From Emticicia sp. BO119 (lineage in GTDB: Bacteria; Bacteroidota; Bacteroidia; Cytophagales; Spirosomataceae): a DNA stretch of 64,000 nt. Where the stretch lies: the NCBI RefSeq assembly GCF_013912375.1, contig NZ_JACETV010000010.1:1-64000 (forward strand). Reading direction: 5' to 3'. The translations under genes were made by a program, and so were the position numbers. Numbering within the stretch: position 1 is the first letter of the stretch; each line of letters starts with the position of its first letter. The notes below the pieces were generated by a model. The model saw only the letters and a program-made list of their open reading frames with translations. It searched no databases and was not told the DNA's origin. Below are positions 25,942 to 35,085 of the stretch, one piece after another.

Positions 25942-25949
25942 TACATTTG
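25942..25949 (+). promoter_or_regulatory. TonB receptor operon -7 element (TACATTTG)
   Basis: Perfect TAnnTTTG, 35 bases before the receptor ATG at 25985; the -33 region overlaps the second dyad. Confidence 0.6.
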
Positions 25950-25984
25950 CAGCAACAAACAACCACAGAAAATTTATTTGAATA

Positions 25985-28351
25985 ATGAGTAAACAAACAC
26001 ACAGAAAAATGAAGTCAATTTTTACAGTATTATTAGTGATGTGCAGTGGATGGGTTTTGGCACAAAATGGCACATTAAAGGGTAGGATAACAACCAATGA
26101 TGGTAAACCAGCCGAATTTGTAAATGTGATTATAAAAGGAGCAAATAAAGGAGCTTCTGCTGATACTGAAGGTAATTATGAGATCAAGAATTTGAAAGCA
26201 GGTGAGTACACTGCTCAAGCAAGTTTTGTAGGATTAAAGGCAGAAACAAAAAAATTCAGTATTAACGCGGACGAAACAATAACACTTGATTTTGAAATGG
26301 AGATTAGTGCTAATCAATTGCAAGAGGTGGTTGTACAGGCAAATCCAAGTAAGTATGTAACGGACTACCCTTCAATCTCACTTCGGTTAAAAACTCCTCT
26401 TTTAGAAGTGCCTCAAAATATTCAGGTAGTTACCAAACAATTAATACAAGACCAGCAGATTTTTGATATGCTCGAGGGTGTAACCCGTAATGTGAGTGGT
26501 GCTACGCGTGTTGAGCACTGGGATATTTATGCACAAATAAACATGAGAGGTTCCCAGATTGCTGGTTTCAGAAATGGGATGAACGTACAATCTACATGGG
26601 GTCCATTAGTTGAAGACATGAGTATGGTTGAGCGTATTGAGTTTGTAAAGGGGCCTGCGGGCTTTATGTTGGCCAATGGTGAACCAAGTGGTTTTTATAA
26701 TATCGTAACAAAAAAACCTACAGGTATTAATAAAGGTGAAGCGACTATGACCGTAGGTAGCTTCAATACTTATCGCTCAACACTTGACTTTGATGGTAAA
26801 TTATCACAAGATGGTAAACTTTTATATCGCCTCAATCTTATGGGACAAACTAAAGGATCCCACCGTGATTATGAATTCAATAACCGCATTTCGATTGCTC
26901 CTGTTTTAAAATTCCAATTCACACCAAATACTTCTTTGACTGCTGAATATACTTATCAGTTCAATCAGATGTCGGTAATTGGCTCAAACTATGCCTTTTC
27001 TAAAAAAGGTATGGGTGATTTGCCTGTAAACTTTACAACGGCAGAACCGAATATGGATCCATCAAATATCAATGATAATACTTTCTTTCTGACATTAGCG
27101 CATAGTCTTAATAATAACTGGAAATTGACAGGACAACTGGCCTACATGAAATACAGTCAGATCGGGCAATCGTTATGGCCGACTGGTTTCTCTGCTAATG
27201 GTGATACGCTGATAAGAGGAGCTTCTATATGGGATGTATTAGGAATTACTAAAGTAGGTCAGTTCTTTGCCAATGGAGATGTAAAAACAGGATTTATCAA
27301 CCACCGTATTTTAGCAGGCCTTGATATGGGGCAGAAAGACTTTTTTCATGATTGGAATCAAGGAGGCACGTATTCAGGACCGAATGGTTTTAATATCTAT
27401 AATCCAGTATATGGTACGGTTCCGGCATCTGCTTATCCTAAATATGACCGAAGCCTGAGCTTACGTCAGAGAGGTGTATATTATGCACAAAATTATGCAG
27501 CCATCTATGCTCAGGATGAACTTCGTTTCATGCAGGATAAATTAAGATTAACCATTGCCGGAAGATACACAAAGGCACAAAATAGTGACCCATACTCTGG
27601 TTTTGCCAACGCAGAGAAATTTACTCCGCGTGTTGGCCTAAGCTACTCCTTGAACCAGAACACCAGTGTTTATGCAGTATTTGATCAGGCCTTTGTTCCA
27701 CAAGCAGGTGCTGATGTTAAAGGCAAGGCGTTTGACCCTATTACCGGCGATAACAAGGAAATCGGGATTAAACGCGAATGGCTGGGAGGGCTATGGTCAA
27801 CTTCGGTTTCTGCCTATAATATTACTAAAAATAATGTCCTTACAAGTGATCCTAATAATCAGTTCTTCTCAATTCAATTAGGGCAAACCCAGGTAAAAGG
27901 TATTGAATTTGACTTGCGAGGACAAATTACTCATGGATTAGATTTAACTATAAATTATGCCTATACAGATGGCAAAGTAACTAAGGATACTGATGAAGAA
28001 AAGATAGGAATACAGATACCCGGAACCTCAAAAAATGTTGCGAATGCCTGGTTAAGCTATAAAGCAACCAATGGTAGTTTACAAGGCTTTGGTATCTCTT
28101 TAGGAGGTCAGTATCAGGCTGGCCGTTCATCCTGGTATGTATTTGATGGTACAAAACAAGGCTTGCCTAACTATTTCAGAATGGATGGTGCGATTTCTTA
28201 TCAGGCAAACAAATTTGCAGTAGCTCTAAATATAAATAATCTCACAAATGCTTATTTATATATGGGGGGATATTATGAATGGAGTCAGTTCTTTTATTAC
28301 CAGACAGAAGCAAAAAGAAATCTACGTCTATCAGTTAATTACAAATTTTAA
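25985..28351 (+). CDS. TonB-dependent siderophore-type outer-membrane receptor
   Basis: 788 aa. Signal peptide ending VLAQ (start at residue 1 or at the Met at 9). Residues 28-110 form a carboxypeptidase-regulatory-like domain (LKGRITTNDGKPAEFVNVIIKG ... EGNYEIKNLKAGEY). The plug follows (LLEVPQNIQVVTKQLIQDQQI, FVKGPAGFMLANGEPSGFYNIV) and then a 22-strand barrel ending in the aromatic strand RNLRLSVNYKF. The plug wording (VPQNIQVV, GxPSGxxNIVTKKPT) is that of ferrisiderophore receptors such as FhuE/FpvA. First gene of an operon with PepSY, DUF4198 and DUF6607 proteins; probably Fur-repressed. Confidence 0.93.
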   Translation: MSKQTHRKMKSIFTVLLVMCSGWVLAQNGTLKGRITTNDGKPAEFVNVIIKGANKGASADTEGNYEIKNLKAGEYTAQASFVGLKAETKKFSINADETITLDFEMEISANQLQEVVVQANPSKYVTDYPSISLRLKTPLLEVPQNIQVVTKQLIQDQQIFDMLEGVTRNVSGATRVEHWDIYAQINMRGSQIAGFRNGMNVQSTWGPLVEDMSMVERIEFVKGPAGFMLANGEPSGFYNIVTKKPTGINKGEATMTVGSFNTYRSTLDFDGKLSQDGKLLYRLNLMGQTKGSHRDYEFNNRISIAPVLKFQFTPNTSLTAEYTYQFNQMSVIGSNYAFSKKGMGDLPVNFTTAEPNMDPSNINDNTFFLTLAHSLNNNWKLTGQLAYMKYSQIGQSLWPTGFSANGDTLIRGASIWDVLGITKVGQFFANGDVKTGFINHRILAGLDMGQKDFFHDWNQGGTYSGPNGFNIYNPVYGTVPASAYPKYDRSLSLRQRGVYYAQNYAAIYAQDELRFMQDKLRLTIAGRYTKAQNSDPYSGFANAEKFTPRVGLSYSLNQNTSVYAVFDQAFVPQAGADVKGKAFDPITGDNKEIGIKREWLGGLWSTSVSAYNITKNNVLTSDPNNQFFSIQLGQTQVKGIEFDLRGQITHGLDLTINYAYTDGKVTKDTDEEKIGIQIPGTSKNVANAWLSYKATNGSLQGFGISLGGQYQAGRSSWYVFDGTKQGLPNYFRMDGAISYQANKFAVALNINNLTNAYLYMGGYYEWSQFFYYQTEAKRNLRLSVNYKF

Positions 28352-28356
28352 GAGGA

Positions 28357-29529
28357 ATGACTTTTAAAAAAGCAATTGGTAAAATACATCTCTGGCTCGG
28401 ACTTGTGTCCGGGCTGGTGGTGTTCATCGTAAGTATTACAGGGTGTATATACGCATTTCAGGTAGAAATTCAGGACTTAATACAATCTTACAGATATGTT
28501 GAGATTGAAAAAAAAACGATCCTGCCCCCATCGACCATCAAATCTATTGTAGAAAAAGCAGTTCCAGATAAAGTTATTCACAGTATAACGTATGAAAGAC
28601 CTGGCAGGGCTGCTATTGCTACCATTTATCACTATGAACCTACCTATTATTATTTGGTTTACGTGAATCCATATAGTGGACAAGTATTAAAAGCAGTGAA
28701 TATGGATGAGGATTTCTTCCGGTTTATTCTGGACGGTCACTTTTATCTTTGGCTTCCTGAGAAAATCGGACAGCCTGTTGTAGCTTCTGCAACCCTTATT
28801 TTTATTTTTCTTATGATTAGCGGACTGGTTCTCTGGTGGCCAAAAAATAAGTCAGCAGCTAATCAAAGATTTACTATTAAATGGAATGCAAAATGGCGTC
28901 GGGTTAATTATGATCTACACAATGTTTTAGGATTTTATATGACCTGGGTAGTAATTATTATTGCAGTTACAGGTTTAGTATGGGGTTTTCAATGGTTTTC
29001 AAAAACCTATTATTATACTATATCAGGCGGAAAAACAATCCAGGAATATTATGAGCCGGAATCTGGAGAACCTGTTGCTGCTGTTACCGACAAAACTCCG
29101 GCTATCGACAAAATCTGGAAAAAGATGAGAACCGAAACTCCTGATGCAGCAACAATTGAAGTACATCCACCTGAAACCTCCAAATCAACAATCGTTACTG
29201 CTACTACAACAGATGCAGATGTTTATTGGAAGCACGACTATCGTTATTTTGATCAATATACATTGAAAGAGGTTTCAGTTACTCACCCTTATGGACGTTT
29301 AAAGGACATTTCGATGGCAGATAAAATTATGAGGATGAATTATGATATTCATGTTGGGGCTGCATTTGGCTTTGCGGGTAAAGTATTGGCTTTCTTTGCC
29401 AGCCTCATTGCGGCCAGTTTGCCAGTTACAGGGTTCTGTATATGGTGGGGTAGAAGAAAGAAAGCAACTAAAGGAGTTGCCAGACCAGCTACATCAAAAT
29501 CGCAGATTTTTAAGCCAAGGTACTATTGA
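28357..29529 (+). CDS. PepSY-associated transmembrane protein (siderophore-iron reductase-like)
   Basis: 390 aa. Starts five bases after the receptor stop with an AGAGGA ribosome-binding site. Four membrane helices: LWLGLVSGLVVFIVSITGCIYAF, VVASATLIFIFLMISGLVLWW, VLGFYMTWVVIIIAVTGLVWGF and VLAFFASLIAASLPVTGFCIWWG. His residues near the membrane (GKIHLWLG, DGHFYLWLPE, NYDLHNVLG, YDIHVGAAFG) are at positions typical of haem or redox ligands in the FsrB/PiuB PepSY family. Probably reduces or releases iron from imported siderophore at the inner membrane. Confidence 0.88.
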   Translation: MTFKKAIGKIHLWLGLVSGLVVFIVSITGCIYAFQVEIQDLIQSYRYVEIEKKTILPPSTIKSIVEKAVPDKVIHSITYERPGRAAIATIYHYEPTYYYLVYVNPYSGQVLKAVNMDEDFFRFILDGHFYLWLPEKIGQPVVASATLIFIFLMISGLVLWWPKNKSAANQRFTIKWNAKWRRVNYDLHNVLGFYMTWVVIIIAVTGLVWGFQWFSKTYYYTISGGKTIQEYYEPESGEPVAAVTDKTPAIDKIWKKMRTETPDAATIEVHPPETSKSTIVTATTTDADVYWKHDYRYFDQYTLKEVSVTHPYGRLKDISMADKIMRMNYDIHVGAAFGFAGKVLAFFASLIAASLPVTGFCIWWGRRKKATKGVARPATSKSQIFKPRYY

Positions 29530-29580
29530 ACAGTTATTAAGTTAAATCTGATTGTACATACCTATTTAATACTAAACTTT

Positions 29581-30285
29581 ATGAAAAATAAAATTATAAT
29601 TTTCGCCTTGTTGCTTATTCCTTTTTTATCAGAGGCGCATGGCTACTGGCTTGAAGTGAAAGGCTCTGGCAAAGTAGGAGAGCCTGTTAAAATTCAGATT
29701 TTTTATGGTGAATTTGTAAACCAGGGGAGAATGAAAGGAAAATTTCTGGATAAAATGAATGAAATAAAACTTTTTGTAATTGATGAAGCCGGAGATCGCA
29801 TTAATGTGCCAACATTTCAGACTGAAACACACTGGGAGGGGAGTTTTACACCAAAAACCGAGGGGAATTATCAGATTATGGGGATTAACGAAACAAGAGA
29901 AGTTCAGGATTGGGCAAAGCATAACTTAGGAATTGTGAGACCAATGCAATACCTGAGAACTAACTACGTTGTTGGCAAATTTACTGCTGTGACTAAACCA
30001 AATAACTTTCTGGATATTATAGCTACTGAATCCGACAATGGGATTAACCTGAATGCATTCAAAAATAATTTTCCTGTAGATAAAGCAAAACTGACAATTA
30101 TCAGCCCTGATGGTTGGGAGAAAGTAAGAATAACCAGTGAAAGAGGGAGGGCTTCTTTTATACCTAATACCAAAGGTATTTACTTAATAGAAGCCGAGTG
30201 GATCGATAAAACCCCAGGTACTTATAAGGAAAAAGAGTATGAATCAATTCGTTACCATTCAGAAACCACAATTGAGGTGAGATAA
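29581..30285 (+). CDS. DUF4198 exported protein with a predicted N-terminal histidine
   Basis: 234 aa. Signal peptide MKNKIIIFALLLIPFLSEA, with predicted cleavage just before HGYWLEVKG so that the mature chain would start with His. DUF4198 members are periplasmic beta-sandwich proteins often linked to metal (nickel, cobalt, iron) uptake. Two Ig-like segments are visible (residues 20-125 and 150-234). 51 bp after the PepSY gene in the iron operon. Role as a periplasmic metal or metal-complex carrier is inferred. Confidence 0.78.
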   Translation: MKNKIIIFALLLIPFLSEAHGYWLEVKGSGKVGEPVKIQIFYGEFVNQGRMKGKFLDKMNEIKLFVIDEAGDRINVPTFQTETHWEGSFTPKTEGNYQIMGINETREVQDWAKHNLGIVRPMQYLRTNYVVGKFTAVTKPNNFLDIIATESDNGINLNAFKNNFPVDKAKLTIISPDGWEKVRITSERGRASFIPNTKGIYLIEAEWIDKTPGTYKEKEYESIRYHSETTIEVR

Positions 30286-30430
30286 AAGTACTTTGGCGAA
30301 TGATGAATTCGCGAATATAATAAGATAAAAAAGGCCTTCTAATTATATAATTATTCACTGCTCAACAATTCTCGATTTACAATTTTTCAATTTAAAACAA
30401 CCATAAATCAAAATCTAAAATTAATTAAAT

Positions 30431-31345
30431 ATGAAAAAAATAGTTATTTTTTTATTAGCGGGCTTCGGTGCATTTGCTCAGAAATCTGCTGATATTGCTG
30501 CCATCAAAGGGCAATGCGGTTGCCACGAAGTAAAATTTGATTATGCAGAGACTTTTACTCCGAATAAAGAATATAAACTGAAAGATCAGTATCATGCCAA
30601 AGGAACGGAATACGTTTTTGTGGTTGAAGAATCAAAAGACAAAATTGTTATCCAGCATTTATTAGCTATTGCAGATACTATGGTGGTGAAACACTGGCGT
30701 GAAGACTGGACTTACGAAGATCCGAACTTGTTGAGCTTTTATAAAGAAGGCGTCTGGAAGTACAGCCAGTTTGATAAAAATCATATAAAAAAGGGATGGA
30801 CTCAAAAAGTATATGAGGTTGATGATGCGCCACGTTATGAAGGATTTGCGCAATGGTCTCATGCCAATGGCAAACACCTTTGGGAAAGTAAAGTAGATGC
30901 ACCACTTCCACGCCGCGAGTACACTAAAAGAAAAGACTATAATGTCTTGAAACGCGGTAATAGAATATATGTAAATGAAACAGGTTATTTGCATGAACAG
31001 GATAATGACAAGATTCTGAGAAAAGAGGGGAACGACTTATTGATTGTTCAGGAAAAGGGTATCAATGACTATAGAAAATTAAGCGATGAAAAGGCATGTG
31101 AAGTAACCAAAAAATGGTGGGCTGAGCATTCGGCCTTCTGGGCAGATGTACGTGCTGAGTGGGCACAAGTATTTGATAAACATAAAAATATTAGCATCAA
31201 GCAATTTGTAAGAAGCAAAATGTTAAGTGAGTATTTTTCAGCAATTGAGAAAGAAAAAAATGACTCAGCGACCAATCGTAAGAAAATCAAAGACGTATTG
31301 AATCAATTTGTTATATACAATGATGAAGTAATAGGAAAGAATTAA
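30431..31345 (+). CDS. DUF6607-type exported protein with CGCH motif
   Basis: 304 aa. Signal peptide MKKIVIFLLAGFGAFAQ. Just after it is the motif KGQCGCHEVKFDYAETF. Later conserved-looking blocks are VKHWREDWTYEDP, YEVDDAPRYEGFAQWSH, WESKVDAPLPRREYTKRKDY and NETGYLHEQDNDK, and the C-terminal third is helical. I associate these blocks with DUF6607, a Bacteroidota family of unknown function found beside TonB receptors and PepSY genes. Cys/His near the N-terminus may bind metal. Last gene of the operon (145-bp gap, terminator after it). Confidence 0.75.
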   Translation: MKKIVIFLLAGFGAFAQKSADIAAIKGQCGCHEVKFDYAETFTPNKEYKLKDQYHAKGTEYVFVVEESKDKIVIQHLLAIADTMVVKHWREDWTYEDPNLLSFYKEGVWKYSQFDKNHIKKGWTQKVYEVDDAPRYEGFAQWSHANGKHLWESKVDAPLPRREYTKRKDYNVLKRGNRIYVNETGYLHEQDNDKILRKEGNDLLIVQEKGINDYRKLSDEKACEVTKKWWAEHSAFWADVRAEWAQVFDKHKNISIKQFVRSKMLSEYFSAIEKEKNDSATNRKKIKDVLNQFVIYNDEVIGKN

Positions 31346-31375
31346 TCGTTCTGTCCTGATGTATCTGAGTGTTAG

Positions 31376-31408
31376 AAAACCTCTTGTGATTTTCATGAGA
31401 GGTTTTTG
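31376..31408 (+). terminator. Terminator of the iron operon
   Basis: AAAACCTCTTGTGA (31376-31389) pairs with TCATGAGAGGTTTT (31393-31406) including two G-T wobbles, followed by a short T run. Its upper stem matches that of the hairpin at 37667. Confidence 0.75.
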
Positions 31409-31578
31409 CATAAAAAAATGCGTATGTCTACTCTTACAGCAATTATAATCACCAAATTTAATGCTATTTAATGACGATTTATGGCATGAATAATGCTTGT
31501 ATCTAAATAAAACACGATTTAGTCTTTCCTGACCCATTCTATGTAGCCACACCATAAATCTAATTAAAATCTCGTTGC

Positions 31579-34500
31579 ATGAGAACACAACTTCTATTGT
31601 TTTCAAGTGTATTACTATTTTTGTCAGGAAATTTCATTTTTGCTCAAACCATTGATAAAGATTATGTTGATGGCGAGGTATATATCAAACTTAAAGAATT
31701 TCCAAAATTTACCCTGAACCTGCCTAATGGAGCCGTTAATATGGCTCAGGAGCTTCCTTTCCTATCAAAGGCGGCCCATATCTCAGAAGTCTCGGGAGTA
31801 AAACGGGCTTTTTATTTTTCCAACGTAGTAGATTTGCAAAGGGTTTATCGTCTGAAGATTTCAAATCCAAAGCTTTTGCATCAATTTATTAAGGAAATAG
31901 AGAAAGACAAAAGGATTGAATATATTGAACGTGTTCCTTTCCATCAGATTATCTCCGTCCCCAGTGATCCAAAAATAGGGAATCAATACTACTTGAGTAA
32001 AATAAAAGCATATGAAGCATGGGATATATCTCAAGGTGGAGTTGATCTTGTTGTTGCTGTAGTTGATAATGCCATTCAAGTAAACCATATCGATCTGGCC
32101 GCGAATATTTTACCTGGAAGAGACATATCTGATAATGATAACGACCCCTCACCGCCCGACTCAACCTTTTTTCATGGTACTCATGTTGCTGGTTTAGTTG
32201 GTGCTGTTACCAATAATAATAATGGCATTGCTTCGGTAGGAATCAACAGAGTGAAGATACTCCCCATAAAAGTTACTCCTGATAGTGGCGACCCGCAAAG
32301 TGTTTATCATGGTTTTGAAGGGATAGAATGGGCAGTAGCTCACGGAGCGAATATTATCAATATATCGTGGGGTGGCAGTGGTTATTCTCTTACTGACCAG
32401 GCAGTGATTGATAACGCATATAATTCAGGGGTGATAATTATTGCAGCTGCAGGTAATAATAATCAGAATACAAGCTACTACCCGGCCTCTTATAATCATG
32501 TTATCTCTGTAGGTAGTGTAACTTCAAATGATGAGAAAAGTTATTTTTCAAATTATGGTTCTTCTGTTGATTTAGTAGCTCCCGGAAGCGGAATTTATAG
32601 CACTATTCCTACTAATAAGTATGATTATTGGAGCGGAACTTCTATGGCTGCTCCAATCGTAAGCAGTATTTTTGCCTACGTCTGGTCTGTTAAACCCAAT
32701 TTGAATCCGGCGCAATTAGAAAATCTGATTAAAAGTACCTGCGATAATATTGATATTCACAATTCAGGGTATATAGGACTATTAGGTAGCGGTAGAGTAA
32801 ATGTCCTAAAAGCCATATCTTGTATGGAGGATAACATTCAACCGGTTATTAACCCATCAGCAACAAATGTTTTGTGCAGTGGGGGTATGGTTCAACTTTC
32901 TTGTAATACTTATGAAGGAGCTTCATATCAATGGAAAAAAAATGGAGTTAATATAGGCAGCAATCAACCTGCTTATAATGCCTCTGAAACCGGTCAGTAC
33001 ACTGTAATTGTTACAAAAAATACCTGTACTATTGCTGCTTCCTCAGTAAAGGTTAGTGTTGTGCCTGATAGCGTGGTAATTAATGTTGCGTCAACGATTG
33101 CCTGTGTTGGAGATTCCATTCTGCTTTCTGTATCGAATTTAGAAGGGATTAACTACCAATGGAAAAAAGATGGATTAGATATAGGTACGGGATCATTTCA
33201 GTTGTATGCAAAACAAAATGGTTATTATACAGTAAGTTTATCAGGTAATAATTGCACAACAACGTCACCTGCTGTCAACGTTTCCTTTATTACTCTTAAT
33301 CCCAGTATAATATCTGAAAACTCAACAGTCCTTTGCTTAGGTCAAAGTACAACATTATTTGTGAATGGCATTAGTAACGCTAACTATCAGTGGAAAAAGG
33401 ATAACCAATCTGTTAATGAAGCTACAGATTTAAGTTTTACTGCATCGGAAGCAGGTGAATATTATGTAGAACAGAAATCAGGGCAATGTATTGCGAAGTC
33501 AAATCAGATCAAAATTACAATAACCACACAAAGTGCACAAAGCCCAGGAGTTGTAGGTAGAGAAATTTGTGAAGGTAAAAGCCTGAGTGCAGGCAATGGA
33601 TTACAGGCTACAGCTGATATGTGTATGGGTTCGGTTATAAATTCTTATTCTTACACCGGGGGTGTTGTTGCTTACGATGGCAATGAAAGAATTGGCGATA
33701 ATCCATCAATTAATATTACAGATTTAGGGACAAATGTGATCGGAAAAATAAAAGTATCCATAACCTTTGAGAAAAAAGATCAGGAGGGTTTAAATGCTTG
33801 CAGTTTACCACATGGTGGAGGCCAACCATATAACGATGAAATTTCCTTTAGATTAAAGTCACCTAATGGAACTATCATATCCCTTTTACAGGATAACACC
33901 TATAATTATTATTCATATGGTGGTCAGGTAGTTCTCACTTTTGAAGATGGTAAACCATCGATAACTCCTCAAACAGGCCCGGTATCTGGAATATTTGCTC
34001 CGAGTGAGGAATTAGCTTTTTTTAATGGGCAAATCGCTAATGGAACCTGGACCTTATTGCCAAATGATAATTCAAGCGGTGATCCTCTTTGCGTTTCCGC
34101 TTTTTCCATTGATATTCAGGTAGACAATGTAATCCTGCCGAATACATTTAGCTGGTGGAATTCACCCACAGATGGTAAGCGATTGGGTATTGGCAGTGAA
34201 TTCATTGCTTCAGATACTTTAGCCGGCATACATACCTACTATGTTCAAAATCAGTGTTCAGGAGTTTGTCCAAGTATAAGAGTCCCTGTTAATCTCTCAA
34301 TCAATACAGCTGCTATTACACCCCCGTCAGTTATAGCTTACACTATTAGCTCAGAGATAGCAGCCCAGATTAGTCCACTGCTTTCAAAGGCAAATATGAG
34401 TAACCAAAATCCTGTAACTATTCAGAATGGAAGCTATGTGGCTGTTATTTCAGATAGAGCACCATTAGTTAATCCAGTTACGGTTTGTAATGGCACTAAA

Positions 34501-34872
34501 GTTTTGCTATTAGGTGTCGGATGCAACGGTGATTATCAATGGCTGCCAAATAGTGATGGAGTCGGGATTATAATTTCTCCGACATTAACAAATAGCTATT
34601 CAGTCAGATGCAGAGAACAATCTTCTGGTTGCTGGACACCCTATAAAGAGCAGATTGTTCATGTAAAGCCTGTAGAAGTAATGATAAATAATCATATTCC
34701 TCAAAGGGGTTTACAGACTTTTGTTGGCAAAAGGATAACTGCAACTACCACTGTTAGCACAACTTCAGATACCTCGATTAAGGCAGATAATTCAATTGTG
34801 TTTCTTCCCGGATTTTCAGTCGATACGAATAGTGTTTTTACTGCACGTATTGAAGATGGTTGTGCCAATTAA
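31579..34872 (+). CDS. Secreted subtilase with Ig-like and P domains and GC-X-X end
   Basis: 1097 aa. Signal peptide (LFSSVLLFLSGNFIFAQ), propeptide to about 130, then S8 domain with D163 (VAVVDNAIQ), H199 (FFHGTHVAG), oxyanion N293 (AAAGNN) and S355 (GTSMAAP). Three Ig/PKD-like modules follow (about 418-650; YQWKKNG, YQWKKDG, YQWKKDN). Next is a proprotein-convertase P-like domain (VSITFEKKDQ, YNDEISFRLKSPNGT, NGTWTLLPNDNS). The chain ends in a domain with NSIVFLPGFSVDTNS and FTARIEDGCAN. Paralogue of the gene at 37762, across the pyrophosphatase gene. Probably surface or extracellular; substrate unknown. Confidence 0.92.
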   Translation: MRTQLLLFSSVLLFLSGNFIFAQTIDKDYVDGEVYIKLKEFPKFTLNLPNGAVNMAQELPFLSKAAHISEVSGVKRAFYFSNVVDLQRVYRLKISNPKLLHQFIKEIEKDKRIEYIERVPFHQIISVPSDPKIGNQYYLSKIKAYEAWDISQGGVDLVVAVVDNAIQVNHIDLAANILPGRDISDNDNDPSPPDSTFFHGTHVAGLVGAVTNNNNGIASVGINRVKILPIKVTPDSGDPQSVYHGFEGIEWAVAHGANIINISWGGSGYSLTDQAVIDNAYNSGVIIIAAAGNNNQNTSYYPASYNHVISVGSVTSNDEKSYFSNYGSSVDLVAPGSGIYSTIPTNKYDYWSGTSMAAPIVSSIFAYVWSVKPNLNPAQLENLIKSTCDNIDIHNSGYIGLLGSGRVNVLKAISCMEDNIQPVINPSATNVLCSGGMVQLSCNTYEGASYQWKKNGVNIGSNQPAYNASETGQYTVIVTKNTCTIAASSVKVSVVPDSVVINVASTIACVGDSILLSVSNLEGINYQWKKDGLDIGTGSFQLYAKQNGYYTVSLSGNNCTTTSPAVNVSFITLNPSIISENSTVLCLGQSTTLFVNGISNANYQWKKDNQSVNEATDLSFTASEAGEYYVEQKSGQCIAKSNQIKITITTQSAQSPGVVGREICEGKSLSAGNGLQATADMCMGSVINSYSYTGGVVAYDGNERIGDNPSINITDLGTNVIGKIKVSITFEKKDQEGLNACSLPHGGGQPYNDEISFRLKSPNGTIISLLQDNTYNYYSYGGQVVLTFEDGKPSITPQTGPVSGIFAPSEELAFFNGQIANGTWTLLPNDNSSGDPLCVSAFSIDIQVDNVILPNTFSWWNSPTDGKRLGIGSEFIASDTLAGIHTYYVQNQCSGVCPSIRVPVNLSINTAAITPPSVIAYTISSEIAAQISPLLSKANMSNQNPVTIQNGSYVAVISDRAPLVNPVTVCNGTKVLLLGVGCNGDYQWLPNSDGVGIIISPTLTNSYSVRCREQSSGCWTPYKEQIVHVKPVEVMINNHIPQRGLQTFVGKRITATTTVSTTSDTSIKADNSIVFLPGFSVDTNSVFTARIEDGCAN

Positions 34873-35033
34873 ATAAAACAAAGTACAAAAAAAACTTAAT
34901 TTATTAATAAAATCTCTGGGTTGTTTAAAATATAAATTCTTTAATTTATTGATAATTAGATATTTACGACACTATGTTTGTTGCAACCTTTTAATTTTCA
35001 AACGCTCACATTTTCTAATTCAACTTCTTATAT

Positions 35034-35041
35034 TAAATTTG
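35034..35041 (+). promoter_or_regulatory. Pyrophosphatase gene -7 element (TAAATTTG)
   Basis: Perfect TAnnTTTG, 44 bases before the ATG at 35086. Confidence 0.5.
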
Positions 35042-35085
35042 CAGACTTTAGATAAAAATACTTACTAAACTCAAAATAATTCATT

